Assembly (NCBI GenBank): GCA_904420065.1
Contig: CAJFTU010000049.1
Location: 100,552 to 164,551 of the forward strand
Reading direction: 5' to 3'
From: an uncultured Emergencia sp.
Lineage (GTDB): Bacteria > Bacillota > Clostridia > Peptostreptococcales > Anaerovoracaceae
DNA: 64,000 nucleotides
The notes under the pieces were generated by a model. It was not told where the DNA came from, made no database searches, and saw nothing but the letters and a program-made list of their open reading frames with translations. Numbering within the stretch: position 1 is the stretch's first letter; each line of letters begins with the position of its first letter. Positions 38,896 through 48,664 of this stretch are shown here, one piece after another. The translations under genes were made by a program, and so were the position numbers.

Positions 38896-40129
38896 TATGA
38901 AAAAATGGCTGGAGAATTACGCCGATCTGATTTTAACAAGAGGTGTGGGACTGAAAAAGGGTGAAATCCTCGTGGTTGAAGAGACCTCGGTCACTGCGAT
39001 AGAGTTTCTGCGCCTGCTTGCGGAACGAGCTTACAAGCTGGGGGCCAAGGATGTGGTGATTCACTTTTCCGACCAGGAGCTGACACGCATACGCCTTGAG
39101 AATGCAGATACGGAGACTCTGTCCGAGGTACCGGAGTGGTGGGTCGACTCCCGAACCTGCTATGCAAAGGAAAAGGCCTGTTTTTTGAGACTGAATAACG
39201 ATTCTCCCGACGGTCTCGCCGATGTAAACGAGGAAAAGATTTCTCTGTGGAAAACGGCGACTACCGTTCCCCTCAAGGAGTTCAACTTTATAAAAAAGGA
39301 TAACAAGGTAAAGTGGAGCGCGTCGGCTATTCCGGGGAAAAAATGGGCAAAAAAAGTCTTTCCGGAACTTTCCGAAGAAGATGCGATGGAAGCGATGTGG
39401 CAGGCCCTGTTCAAAGCCTGCTATGTGACGGAAGAGAGCGGAACCGACGGTTGGGATGAGCACATCAGACAGATGAGAAGCAATGTGGTGAAACTAAATT
39501 CTCTTAATTTGCAGACGCTTCACTTCACCAATTCACTGGGAACGGATATCACCTTAGACATCTGTGACGACGCTGTCTTCGCCGGGGGTATTTGTCATTG
39601 CCCTGAGCCGGATGGTGAGATCTTTGCGCCGAATATACCGTCGGAGGAGATTCTGACCACTCCGCACCGTCTGAAAGTAAACGGCTGTGTTTACAGCTCC
39701 ATGCCTTTTGTTCACGCTGGCAATATTGTAGATAAGATGATGCTCAGGTTCGAGGAAGGCAGGGTTGTGGACTACAGTGCTGAAGTCGGAGAGGATGTTT
39801 TACAGGGAATACTGGATACCGACGAGGGAGCCCGGTATCTGGGAGAAGTCGCCCTGGTTCCTTACAATTCGCCGATCAATCAGATGGGAATCCTGTTCTA
39901 TAATACCCTGCTGGACGAAAACGCAGCGTGTCATCTGGCTCTTGGAGCTGGATATTCGGACATGATTGCCGGAGAAGACCGCAGTCTTGAAGCTTTGAAG
40001 AAGAAAGGACTGAATTCATCGGCGCTTCATGTGGATTTCATGTTCGGAACCAAAGATTTAAAGTGTGAAGGAACGTGCAAGGATGGGCGGAAGGTCACCA
40101 TATTCCGTGACGGCAACTTCTGTCTGTAA
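38888..40129 (+). CDS. aminopeptidase, M29 family
   Basis: MKKWLENYADLILTRGVGLKKGEILVVEE; FAPNIPSEEILTTPHRLKVNG; LGEVALVPYNSPINQMGILFYNTLLDENAACHLALG. Confidence 0.93.
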   Translation: MNNMKKWLENYADLILTRGVGLKKGEILVVEETSVTAIEFLRLLAERAYKLGAKDVVIHFSDQELTRIRLENADTETLSEVPEWWVDSRTCYAKEKACFLRLNNDSPDGLADVNEEKISLWKTATTVPLKEFNFIKKDNKVKWSASAIPGKKWAKKVFPELSEEDAMEAMWQALFKACYVTEESGTDGWDEHIRQMRSNVVKLNSLNLQTLHFTNSLGTDITLDICDDAVFAGGICHCPEPDGEIFAPNIPSEEILTTPHRLKVNGCVYSSMPFVHAGNIVDKMMLRFEEGRVVDYSAEVGEDVLQGILDTDEGARYLGEVALVPYNSPINQMGILFYNTLLDENAACHLALGAGYSDMIAGEDRSLEALKKKGLNSSALHVDFMFGTKDLKCEGTCKDGRKVTIFRDGNFCL

Positions 40130-40153
40130 AAATGCGGAAAGGGATGGACGGAA

Positions 40154-41311
40154 TTGAAACACAGATTTATTTCTAAGAAGTACTGGAAGGACAAGTCCAC
40201 GGCGATGGGAAAGTCGGACGAGCTGGCCAAGGGCTTTGATGATGTGATCAATCTCAGTCTCGGAGATCCGGATTTGATCACCGACGACAGGATCATCGAC
40301 GCGGCTTTTGCGGACGCGAAGGCGGGACACACAAAATACACGGATTTCCGCGGAGATCCGGAGCTCCGCGCGGCAATTCGGGATTTTTACGGGGAGGAAT
40401 ACGGAATAGACCTGCAGGATGAAGAGATTTTCGTCGCGGCAAGCGGCTGCCACGGTATGTACCTGGCCCTTGAAGCCATCCTCGATCCCGACGACGAGGT
40501 GATTTTGCAGACCCCTTATTTTACCCCCTATCCCCAGCAGGTGGAACTGGCCGGAGGAATACCGGTAGAGCTTCCGACCTTTGAGGAAGAGGACTTTAAG
40601 ATCAACACATCCCGGCTTGAATCGCTGATCAACGAACGGACGAAAGCTCTGGTAATCAACACCCCGTCCAATCCGACCGGCAACTGTCTGACAGAAGAAA
40701 ATATGCGGGAAATCGGAGAAATCGCGCGGAAATACGACCTGATCGTCATCGCCGACGATATCTATACGGCCTTCAGCTATCAGTCTCCGTTTGTGCCTTT
40801 TCTCTCCATTCCGGGAATGAGGGAAAGGACGATAACCATAAACAGCTTCTCCAAGAATTTCACCATGACCGGTTGGCGCATCGGCAATATTATAGCGCCG
40901 GATTACCTGATCCGGACGATACAGACGATCAATGAAAACGTCGTATTTACCGCGCCTTCCATATCGCAGAGAGCGGCCATTGCCGCGCTGAAGTATCGCC
41001 GAAGCGTACAGCCTCCTATGGTAGAAGAGTACAGGTCCCGTACCTATTATGCGGCGGAACTGGTCAACGGCATAGAGTGGATGTCCACGGCCTATCCGCC
41101 TAAGGGGAGTTTCTATCTCTTTGTCAATATACGCAAAAGCGGTCTGACCTCGGAACAGGCCGCGGAGCAAATTTTGAAGGAAGCTCACGTGCTCACGCTG
41201 CCCGGAAATGCTTTTGGCCGCTGCGGTGAAGGGTACCTGCGGATAGCCTGTACTGTGGGTAAAGAGAAACTGAAAGAAGCTTTTGAACGGATCGCCCGGA
41301 TGGAGATATAG
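40154..41311 (+). CDS. pyridoxal phosphate-dependent aminotransferase, class I/II
   Basis: NLSLGDPDL; NTPSNPTGNCLTEENM; SFSKNFTMTGWRIG. Confidence 0.94.
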   Translation: MKHRFISKKYWKDKSTAMGKSDELAKGFDDVINLSLGDPDLITDDRIIDAAFADAKAGHTKYTDFRGDPELRAAIRDFYGEEYGIDLQDEEIFVAASGCHGMYLALEAILDPDDEVILQTPYFTPYPQQVELAGGIPVELPTFEEEDFKINTSRLESLINERTKALVINTPSNPTGNCLTEENMREIGEIARKYDLIVIADDIYTAFSYQSPFVPFLSIPGMRERTITINSFSKNFTMTGWRIGNIIAPDYLIRTIQTINENVVFTAPSISQRAAIAALKYRRSVQPPMVEEYRSRTYYAAELVNGIEWMSTAYPPKGSFYLFVNIRKSGLTSEQAAEQILKEAHVLTLPGNAFGRCGEGYLRIACTVGKEKLKEAFERIARMEI

Positions 41312-41524
41312 ATATAATCTTTGTTCAAATGCAAATGCCCCTTTTTGCGGAGAGGACGCGCAGAAACCGACCGCGGGGCAAAAGACACGAAAAATAGATT
41401 GGTTACTATGGCAGGCCCGCCTTTGGCGGGTCTGCTTTGCGTTAGTTGACAGCTTTTGCGGAATAACGTACAATACCTTTGGCAGCTTGGGACAAAGCTG
41501 GAGAAAAAATCAAGGAGTGAAGAG

Positions 41525-41971
41525 ATGAAATTTGTGATTCAGAGAGTGACCGGCGCTTCGGTGAAGGTCGGAGATGAGATAAAAGGAAAGATCGATAAGG
41601 GATTTCTGGTTCTTATCGGCGTAGGACAGGAGGATACAGAGGAAATCGCAGATAAGTTTGTGAAGAAGCTGCTTGGACTGCGCATCTTCGAGGATGAGAA
41701 CGGAAAAACCAATCTGTCGCTGAAAGACGTGGACGGGCAGCTTCTGTTGGTGTCCCAATTCACCCTGTACGCCAACTGTAAAAAGGGAAACCGCCCCAGC
41801 TTTGTGGAAGCGGGCGACCCGGAAAAGGCGGAGTCGCTTTACGAGTACATTATCGATCAGTGCCGTCAAACGGTCCCGGTGGTTGAAACCGGCGTATTCG
41901 GCGCGGAGATGGAGGTCAGCCTGGTAAACGACGGGCCGTTTACCGTCATCCTCGATGAAAAGATACTGTAG
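41525..41971 (+). CDS. dtd: D-aminoacyl-tRNA deacylase
   Basis: [69 protein letters not shown]. Confidence 0.96.
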   Translation: MKFVIQRVTGASVKVGDEIKGKIDKGFLVLIGVGQEDTEEIADKFVKKLLGLRIFEDENGKTNLSLKDVDGQLLLVSQFTLYANCKKGNRPSFVEAGDPEKAESLYEYIIDQCRQTVPVVETGVFGAEMEVSLVNDGPFTVILDEKIL

Positions 41972-42006
41972 GAGCAGCGCAGCTGCAGAATTTGTTTTCG
42001 GCGCGG

Positions 42007-42054
42007 GAGCCGCCCGGACAGTGAAACGTTTTTCGCTGTCCGGGCGGCTCTTTT
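42007..42054. terminator. intrinsic terminator
   Basis: gagccgcccggacag/ctgtccgggcggctc perfect 15-bp stem plus tttt. Confidence 0.9.
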
Positions 42055-42102
42055 AGCGGGAGGAGAACGGGAGTGAGGAGGCCTGCGGACCGTCTGAGCT
42101 GT

Positions 42103-42184
42103 TTTGGCTGTACCAAAGCGATAAAATTTTCTGAATAAAACTATCTTGGCCTATGCCAAAAAACAATTTTGGTACTTTTGGTCC
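42103..42184 (+). promoter_or_regulatory. cluster of TTTGG/CCAAA operator-like sites upstream of MFS gene
   Basis: tttgg-ctgta-ccaaa (42103-42117), ttggc-ctat-gccaa (42146-42159), ttttggtac ttttggtcc direct repeat (42167-42184). Confidence 0.45.
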
Positions 42185-42323
42185 ACTATTCTTTGTGGTA
42201 ATCTAAGTTACGGTTTTACATAGACGTTGCCGCGGACATTTGCCCATGCAGGCTTCTGCGGCCGGGAGAAGAGACTAAACGGGGGAAACCATCAGATATT
42301 ATTATCATTTAAGGAGAGAACAG

Positions 42324-43562
42324 ATGGTTAAAAAAATCGAGTCAAAACTGAGAAGCAACATCTGGAGCTTGATCATCTTGACTATATCAGGTTCCTTGAT
42401 CTACGCGCTTCCATATTTCAGAAACTACTATTACGATGCTTACGTTGAAACCTACAATTTAACCAACACGCAGATGGGAACCCTGGGCTCCATGTTCGGC
42501 GTGTTCGGTATGATATCCTACCTGTTCGGCGGCATAGTTGCCGACTTTATTTCGCCGAAAAAGCTGATTTCCGTATCTTTGGTTCTCACAGGACTGGCCG
42601 GATTTTCGCACTTATTCGTTTCTAATTACTCCATGCTCCTGATCATCTATCTGGTATGGGGCTTCACTTCGCTGTTCGCTTTCTGGCCTTCTCTGGTAAA
42701 AGGAATCAGAAGCATTGCAGGCAGTGATGAGCAGAGTAAGGCCTACGGCTTTATGGAAGGCGGAAGAGGAATTATGAACGCTGTTCACCTTGCCGTTGCG
42801 CTGGCCATGTTCAACTACATCAGCTCAAAGGCGAACGACGCCGCAGGAATTAAAGGTGTAATCACCTTTTACTCTATCGTAATGGTAGTTCTGGGCGTTC
42901 TGGTATTCATTCTGCTGAAGGATCCGGGAAAAACGGACAAGTCTGAACGCTTCAACTTCAAGCAGCTGTTAACGGTAATCAAAATGCCGCAGGTTTGGAT
43001 TCTTTCCCTGATTCTGTGCGCAACATATACCATGAACATTTCTTACATGTATTTCAGCCCGTTTGCAACTTCCGCTTTCGGTATTGCTACGGCGGGCGGA
43101 GCTCTGATCACCATTATGGCGGACTATGTTCGGCCGGTTGGATCCATCGGCGGTGGATTCCTCGCAGACAGAGTGGGAAGAGGAAGACTGATGACTGTCG
43201 GATTTCTCGTTATGGCAGTGTGCACCTTTGCCATCACTTTCCTGCACTCCATTACGCTGCCGGTATTCGTTGTGATCTGCGCGCTGCTCTATCTTGGCAT
43301 GTACTCCAACTACGGTCTGGTATTTTCCTTCATGGAAGAAGGCGGTATTCCGATGGAAGTTTCCGGAACAGCGATCGGTCTCATTTCCACGCTGGGTTAC
43401 CTGCCTGAGGTAATTTGTCCGCTGGTATTCGGCCGCACGATCGACGGATTTGGCGATGCCGGCTATCGGTACTACTTTATCGGTGTAGGCGTGATCATGA
43501 TCATTGGTATCTTTGCGCTGAGCATCTGGAACCGGAGTCTCAAGAAGAAAAAAGCGCTGTAA
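42324..43562 (+). CDS. MFS transporter
   Basis: 12-TM MFS protein; NTQMGTLGSMFGVFGMISYLFGGIVADFISPKKLI; GGFLADRVGRGRLM. Confidence 0.93.
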   Translation: MVKKIESKLRSNIWSLIILTISGSLIYALPYFRNYYYDAYVETYNLTNTQMGTLGSMFGVFGMISYLFGGIVADFISPKKLISVSLVLTGLAGFSHLFVSNYSMLLIIYLVWGFTSLFAFWPSLVKGIRSIAGSDEQSKAYGFMEGGRGIMNAVHLAVALAMFNYISSKANDAAGIKGVITFYSIVMVVLGVLVFILLKDPGKTDKSERFNFKQLLTVIKMPQVWILSLILCATYTMNISYMYFSPFATSAFGIATAGGALITIMADYVRPVGSIGGGFLADRVGRGRLMTVGFLVMAVCTFAITFLHSITLPVFVVICALLYLGMYSNYGLVFSFMEEGGIPMEVSGTAIGLISTLGYLPEVICPLVFGRTIDGFGDAGYRYYFIGVGVIMIIGIFALSIWNRSLKKKKAL

Positions 43563-43748
43563 TGCGCAGATAGATGAAAGAACAATGGGTCTTCTGCGCA
43601 GGGGGACCCATTTTCTGCACTGATTCGAGCTGCAGAAAAGCTTTTGACGATGGACGGAGAGCTTTTTTGCCGCCGCTGATAGAGATAAAATCGGATCGGC
43701 TCTTTTAACCGGCCGAAAAAAGTGGTATCCTTATTAGCGAGGAGTAAT

Positions 43749-45218
43749 ATGAATATCAAGATCAATCGAAACAGCGAAACGCCGATTTATCTGCAGATAA
43801 AAGGCGCAATAAAGAATCTCATCGTCTCGAGAGAACTGGTTTCGGGTTATAAACTTCCCGCAGAGCGGAGGCTGGCTGAAGAGCTGGGCGTTCACCGCAA
43901 CACGGTGGTAAAGGCCTACGGAGAGCTGATTGCGGAGGGTTACCTGAGTGTATCCCGGCAGAAGCCAAAGGGTTACTTCGTGCAGACGCCGGAGGTTACC
44001 CAGACCTTTGTCAAGCGATTCTTTCCTCTGATGAAGATGATGCGTTATAATTTCAGCGACAGAGAAAAGATGTTTCTCGACGTGTTCAGTGAGTCCAATA
44101 CCGACGATTATATTTCCTTTGGTGGAATTATTATGGATAAGAAGGTGAATCCGGTAAAGGGAATGGACGATATCATCAGCCATATGTTCCAACCGGAGGA
44201 TATCAGGGACATCGGCGGTGTAGGAATAGACGAAACGGAACGGATGAAGCGGAATATCTGCCGTATACTGGCTGATGAAAACATGTATGTCAGTCCGAAG
44301 AACATCCAGATCGTTTCCGAGACCAATCAGGCGCTCAACTATCTGATGACCCTCTATCTGAAAGAAGGGGACAGCGTCATCGCTGAAGAGCCCATCGTTC
44401 CCGACAATGTTTCCATTTTCCGAAACAAGGGGCTGAACCTGGTCACCGTCCCCATGGAGCAGGACGGCATGGATCTGAAGAAGCTGGAACAGCTGATCAA
44501 GAAACATCATCCCAAGTTTATCTATACGATGCCCAACTATCACAACCCGACGGGCCGGGTCATGTCTTTGGAGAAGCGAGTGGGATTGCTTGAGACGGCG
44601 CAGCGGTACGATATTCCCATCATTGAGGAGGACTCTCAGCGTGATTTTCGCTATACGGACTGCAAGCTGCCCAGTCTCTATTCACTGGACAAGTACAAGT
44701 CTGTGGTCTATATCGATTCCTTTACTCTGACTTTTCCCTACGGCATAAAGACGGGGTACATCGTCGGACCCAACGACCTGGTGGAGATGCTGGGAAGGCT
44801 CATCGTGGTGGACGAGACCTTTGTCAGCAACATGGGACAGTACATGCTCAACGAATACATCGAGAGAGGGCTGTTTGCCGAGCACATCGGCAAGATTTCG
44901 TCTCATTACAGAAAAAAACGGGATCTGCTCTGCAGCGAACTGGATAAGATCAGAACTAAAGGGATAACCTATGAAAAGCCCGACGGCGGAATTCTTCTCT
45001 GGTGTACCCTCGACGAGGATATCAATGAGAGGAGGCTGTTTTCCGCCGCAGAGAACAGAAGACTTCTGATTATGCCGGGATTTCTCTTTTATCCGTACGG
45101 CTATCAGGGGCGCGGTCACCTCAGACTGTGCTTTTCAAAAGTCAGTGATGACGATATTGTTCGGGGAGTAAGGCTCCTCGGCGAAGCAATAGATGAAAGT
45201 AAGAAAGGTGGAGAGTAA
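43749..45218 (+). CDS. MocR/PdxR-type GntR-HTH plus aminotransferase-fold regulator
   Basis: GntR HTH YKLPAERRLAEELGVHRNTVVKAYGELIAEGYL; aminotransferase domain YTMPNYHNPTGRVMSLEKRVGLLE. Confidence 0.92.
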   Translation: MNIKINRNSETPIYLQIKGAIKNLIVSRELVSGYKLPAERRLAEELGVHRNTVVKAYGELIAEGYLSVSRQKPKGYFVQTPEVTQTFVKRFFPLMKMMRYNFSDREKMFLDVFSESNTDDYISFGGIIMDKKVNPVKGMDDIISHMFQPEDIRDIGGVGIDETERMKRNICRILADENMYVSPKNIQIVSETNQALNYLMTLYLKEGDSVIAEEPIVPDNVSIFRNKGLNLVTVPMEQDGMDLKKLEQLIKKHHPKFIYTMPNYHNPTGRVMSLEKRVGLLETAQRYDIPIIEEDSQRDFRYTDCKLPSLYSLDKYKSVVYIDSFTLTFPYGIKTGYIVGPNDLVEMLGRLIVVDETFVSNMGQYMLNEYIERGLFAEHIGKISSHYRKKRDLLCSELDKIRTKGITYEKPDGGILLWCTLDEDINERRLFSAAENRRLLIMPGFLFYPYGYQGRGHLRLCFSKVSDDDIVRGVRLLGEAIDESKKGGE

Positions 45219-45219
45219 G

Positions 45220-46506
45220 ATGAATGAGTTTGTCCAATACAGAAGGGAGTTTCACAAGTATCCGGAAAACGGCTGGAGCGAGATCAGAACCAGCGCCAGA
45301 ATCGCGGAAATTCTCACTGGAATGGGTTACCGCTGTCTGATGGGACCGGATGCGGTCAACATTGACAGCGTCGGAAAGTTTGTTCGTCCCGACGAAAAGC
45401 TGCAGAAGGAAAACATGGAAAGAGCGGTCAGACAGGGAGCGAATCCGGAATTCGTTGAGAAAACCAAGGGATGGCCGGGCGTTGTAGCAGAGCTGGATAC
45501 GGGAAGAGAAGGCCCGGTTACGGCGTTCCGATTTGATATCGACTGCCTGCCGTACGATGAGCCGCAGCAGGCCGGATATCGCCCTTACGAGGAAGGATAC
45601 GCATCCTGCAATGCAGAGTCAGATCATGCGTGCGGTCACGATGCGCATACGGCTATGGGACTGGGAATTGCTTCGGAGCTTCAGCAGAAGAAGGATCAAC
45701 TCAGAGGAAAGATTCGCCTGCTGTTTCAGCCGGCAGAGGAGACGTTCAATGGCGCCCAGTCGATGATCGACAAGGGACATCTGGACGACGTGGAGAACTT
45801 TATCGCCATGCACGTAGCGCTGAGCGCAGAAAACCGTCCGCTTCCATCCCACACGATCTGCTGCGGATGCAAGGATTTCCTCAGCGACAGACAGATCGAC
45901 GTCCACTTTGAAGGAAGAGCCGCCCATCCTTGCGGAGCTGCTCAGGAGGGAAAGAACGCCTTGCTTGCAGCCTGCTCTGCGGCATTGAATATTCACGCGA
46001 TCGCTCCTCACGAAGAAGGACTCTGCCGGGTCAACGTGGGAGAGCTCCATGCGGGAATCGCCATCAATACCATCGCGCCGAATGCGCTGATGAAGATTGA
46101 GTACAGAGGACAGACGGCGACGATTGCCTCTTATGTCGGAGAGAGAGTCTTCGATATATTGGACGGCACGGCCAAAGCATATGATCTGACTTACACCTAC
46201 GACGATTACGGCGAAGTTCCGGCCGGAAAGAGCGACGACGCAATGATGGAAATTATCGAAAGAGCAGCGAAAAAGATTCCTTGGTTTGAGACGATCTACT
46301 TTGAAGGAAATGTAGGCGGAACAGACGACGCAGCGGCAATGATCAACAAGGTGCAGAGCAACGGCGGAATCGGCACCTATGTGGGAATCGGCACGGATAC
46401 GACCCAGCCGGTTCACAATCCGGAATTCGACCTGGACGAGGAATGTATTCCGGCGGCTGTCGAACTCTGCATGAACGCTCTTGAAGAGATTCACGGTATA
46501 AAATAA
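45220..46506 (+). CDS. M20 family amidohydrolase (AbgA/IAA-amino acid hydrolase type)
   Basis: YRREFHKYPENGWSEIRTSARI; FRFDIDCLP; ESDHACGHDAHTAMGLG; FQPAEETFNGAQSMI. Confidence 0.94.
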   Translation: MNEFVQYRREFHKYPENGWSEIRTSARIAEILTGMGYRCLMGPDAVNIDSVGKFVRPDEKLQKENMERAVRQGANPEFVEKTKGWPGVVAELDTGREGPVTAFRFDIDCLPYDEPQQAGYRPYEEGYASCNAESDHACGHDAHTAMGLGIASELQQKKDQLRGKIRLLFQPAEETFNGAQSMIDKGHLDDVENFIAMHVALSAENRPLPSHTICCGCKDFLSDRQIDVHFEGRAAHPCGAAQEGKNALLAACSAALNIHAIAPHEEGLCRVNVGELHAGIAINTIAPNALMKIEYRGQTATIASYVGERVFDILDGTAKAYDLTYTYDDYGEVPAGKSDDAMMEIIERAAKKIPWFETIYFEGNVGGTDDAAAMINKVQSNGGIGTYVGIGTDTTQPVHNPEFDLDEECIPAAVELCMNALEEIHGIK

Positions 46507-46534
46507 CAGATTAAGAAGATAACCGAACCTGGAG

Positions 46535-46573
46535 ACCGACGGTGCTGCGTTCATGCAGTTCCGCCGGTTTTTC
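46535..46573 (+). terminator. probable intrinsic terminator
   Basis: accgacgg...ccgccggt imperfect stem plus tttttcttt. Confidence 0.55.
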
Positions 46574-46701
46574 TTTAAGGGCTGCGGCCTGGTTGAGAGC
46601 ATAAAACACACGGAATAGAGCGTCAGCTGACTATCCGCTGCGGCGGACTCTTTACAGCCTTTTCCCCAAGTGATAAAATAGAGGGAAAAGGAGTGGATAA
46701 T

Positions 46702-47322
46702 ATGACGGAAGAAGAAAAAATCTTTGCCGGAATGCTCTTCGACCCGAGGAAAAAAGAGCTCAAGGACATCAAGCACAAAGCCCACGAGGCCTGCAGACGC
46801 TACAACAACCTTGACGAATACGATCCGGAGAGAGGAGCGATCATACGCAGTTTTATCGGAGGCATCGGTGACACCTTTTACTTTCAGGGACCGATACAGA
46901 TCAATTACGGAAGCCATACGTTCATCGGAGAAAACTTCTTTGCCAATTTTAACCTGACGATCATGGATGACGCCAGGATATACATCGGCGACGACGTTTG
47001 CTTCGGGCCGAACGTGTCCCTGATGGCCACAAATCATCCGCTGATCGCCCATGAGCGAATGGGAAGAGACGACCAGGGAAACACCACAATGGCGGAGTTT
47101 GCGGAAGAGATTCACATCGGCAACGGCGTCTGGATTGCCTGCAACGCTACGGTGCTCGGAGGCGTTCATATCGGAGACGGAGCGGTGATCGGAGCCGGCA
47201 GCGTGGTGACCAAAGACATTCCGGCCGGTTATCTATCTTTCGGAAATCCGTGTCGACCGGTCAGAAAGATTACGGAAGAAGATTCCGTGGCCAACTTTCA
47301 GCCCAGAAAAAGAAAAGAATAA
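46702..47322 (+). CDS. sugar O-acetyltransferase (LbH/maltose acetyltransferase family)
   Basis: MTEEEKIFAGMLFDPRKKELKDIKHKAHEACRRYN; hexapeptide repeats; NGVWIACNATVLGGVHIGDGAVIGAGSVVTKDIPAG. Confidence 0.95.
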   Translation: MTEEEKIFAGMLFDPRKKELKDIKHKAHEACRRYNNLDEYDPERGAIIRSFIGGIGDTFYFQGPIQINYGSHTFIGENFFANFNLTIMDDARIYIGDDVCFGPNVSLMATNHPLIAHERMGRDDQGNTTMAEFAEEIHIGNGVWIACNATVLGGVHIGDGAVIGAGSVVTKDIPAGYLSFGNPCRPVRKITEEDSVANFQPRKRKE

Positions 47323-47405
47323 AAAACGAGCCGCACAATTGGGCCATCGGCGCAGGATTCGGGCGAACTGCCGAACTTGCAATGGCCGGAACGTGCGGCT
47401 TTTTA
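47323..47405. terminator. bidirectional terminator, long imperfect hairpin
   Basis: agccgcac...gtgcggct with inner ggccat...atggcc, A-run on the left and T-run on the right. Confidence 0.7.
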
Positions 47406-47420
47406 ATCGGTAAAACGGCG

Positions 47421-48332
47421 CTATTTGACTGCTTCTTCGATGGCAGGTTCGCCGTCTTTTTTTGAAAGCAGGAACACGGTGACGAAGATCAGAGAGAATC
47501 CGACGAAGTCCATAAGCTGAAAGGATTCGCCGAGCCAGAGAACCATGAACACTGTGGCAGACACCGGTTCGATGCTGGCCAGCATGCTGGCTTTTACCGG
47601 ACCGCACAGCTTGACGCCCACCATGTAGATGGTGAAGGGCAGTACGGTACCGAAGATCACGATAGCGGCAAAGGCCAGAAGGAAGTGGGCATCCGCGTCG
47701 AATGGAGCGTTCCATATCCGGCAGGACAGACAGAGCACGATTCCGCCGATCAGCATGCCGTAGCCCATGACGACGATGCTCCCGAATTTCTCGATGAGCG
47801 GACGGGGCAGCATGGTGTACACGGCCAGGGCGACGGCGGACCACAGTCCCCAGGAAAGCCCCAGCGGGTTGATGACCATGTTCTCCAGGTTTCCGTGTGT
47901 TGCAATGAAGAATATACCCAGGATGGCCAGAACTACGGCGATCGCTTCCCTTAGGCTTGGAAGCCTTCTGGAAAGGAAACAGCTGACGATCATGATCAGC
48001 GCCGGTCCCAGGTACTGCAGTATAGTCGCTGTGCCTGAGTTGGTATAGGAGATGGCTTTCATATAGGAAAGCTGACAGAACATGATTCCGACCAGGGAAA
48101 AGAAGATCATAAGCAGAGCGGACGGCCGGCTTTTCCAGATGTTCGTCATCTTTTCCCGCTCGCGGAAAAATCCTATGGCGCACAGAATCACGCCTCCGCA
48201 GAGCAGACGGATCGAGGTCAGGTAGGTGGCGTCTATGTGAAAATTATCAAAGATGTATTGACCGCAGGTTCCGGAGAATCCCCAGAATATACCGGCGGCC
48301 AGAGTGATGATGATTCCTGTATTTTTGTTCAT
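47421..48332 (-). CDS. EamA/DMT family transporter
   Basis: 10-TM EamA repeat: ITLAAGIFWGFSGTCGQY; SYTNSGTATILQYLGPALIMI; ASIEPVSATVFMVLWLGESF. Confidence 0.92.
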   Translation of the reverse strand: MNKNTGIIITLAAGIFWGFSGTCGQYIFDNFHIDATYLTSIRLLCGGVILCAIGFFREREKMTNIWKSRPSALLMIFFSLVGIMFCQLSYMKAISYTNSGTATILQYLGPALIMIVSCFLSRRLPSLREAIAVVLAILGIFFIATHGNLENMVINPLGLSWGLWSAVALAVYTMLPRPLIEKFGSIVVMGYGMLIGGIVLCLSCRIWNAPFDADAHFLLAFAAIVIFGTVLPFTIYMVGVKLCGPVKASMLASIEPVSATVFMVLWLGESFQLMDFVGFSLIFVTVFLLSKKDGEPAIEEAVK

Positions 48333-48664
48333 TTTATTCTCCTTACGCGATTTTTGACACAGGCTCGATTATATCATAAACAGGACGCTTTGAACAGAAA
48401 TTTTAAAGAAGGAAAGACAGTATTATGAGGAAAAAGATAAGGGAGCAAAGCAATGCTTCATGGACCTGCAGAATGCGCGGTTTATGCGGCCGCAGCCGCA
48501 GTTTGACTGTGAATTGCTTTTCTGCGGAAGATTTGGTACAATGGTCATAGTTTTGATTTCCGAAGACGTACAAGAGATCGCGGAAAGCCGGTACCGATTG
48601 GCTGGGACTGGGCGGAACCGCGCCGGACGCCCGATGAGACGGGTTCCGGAGACAAGGAGAGGGA

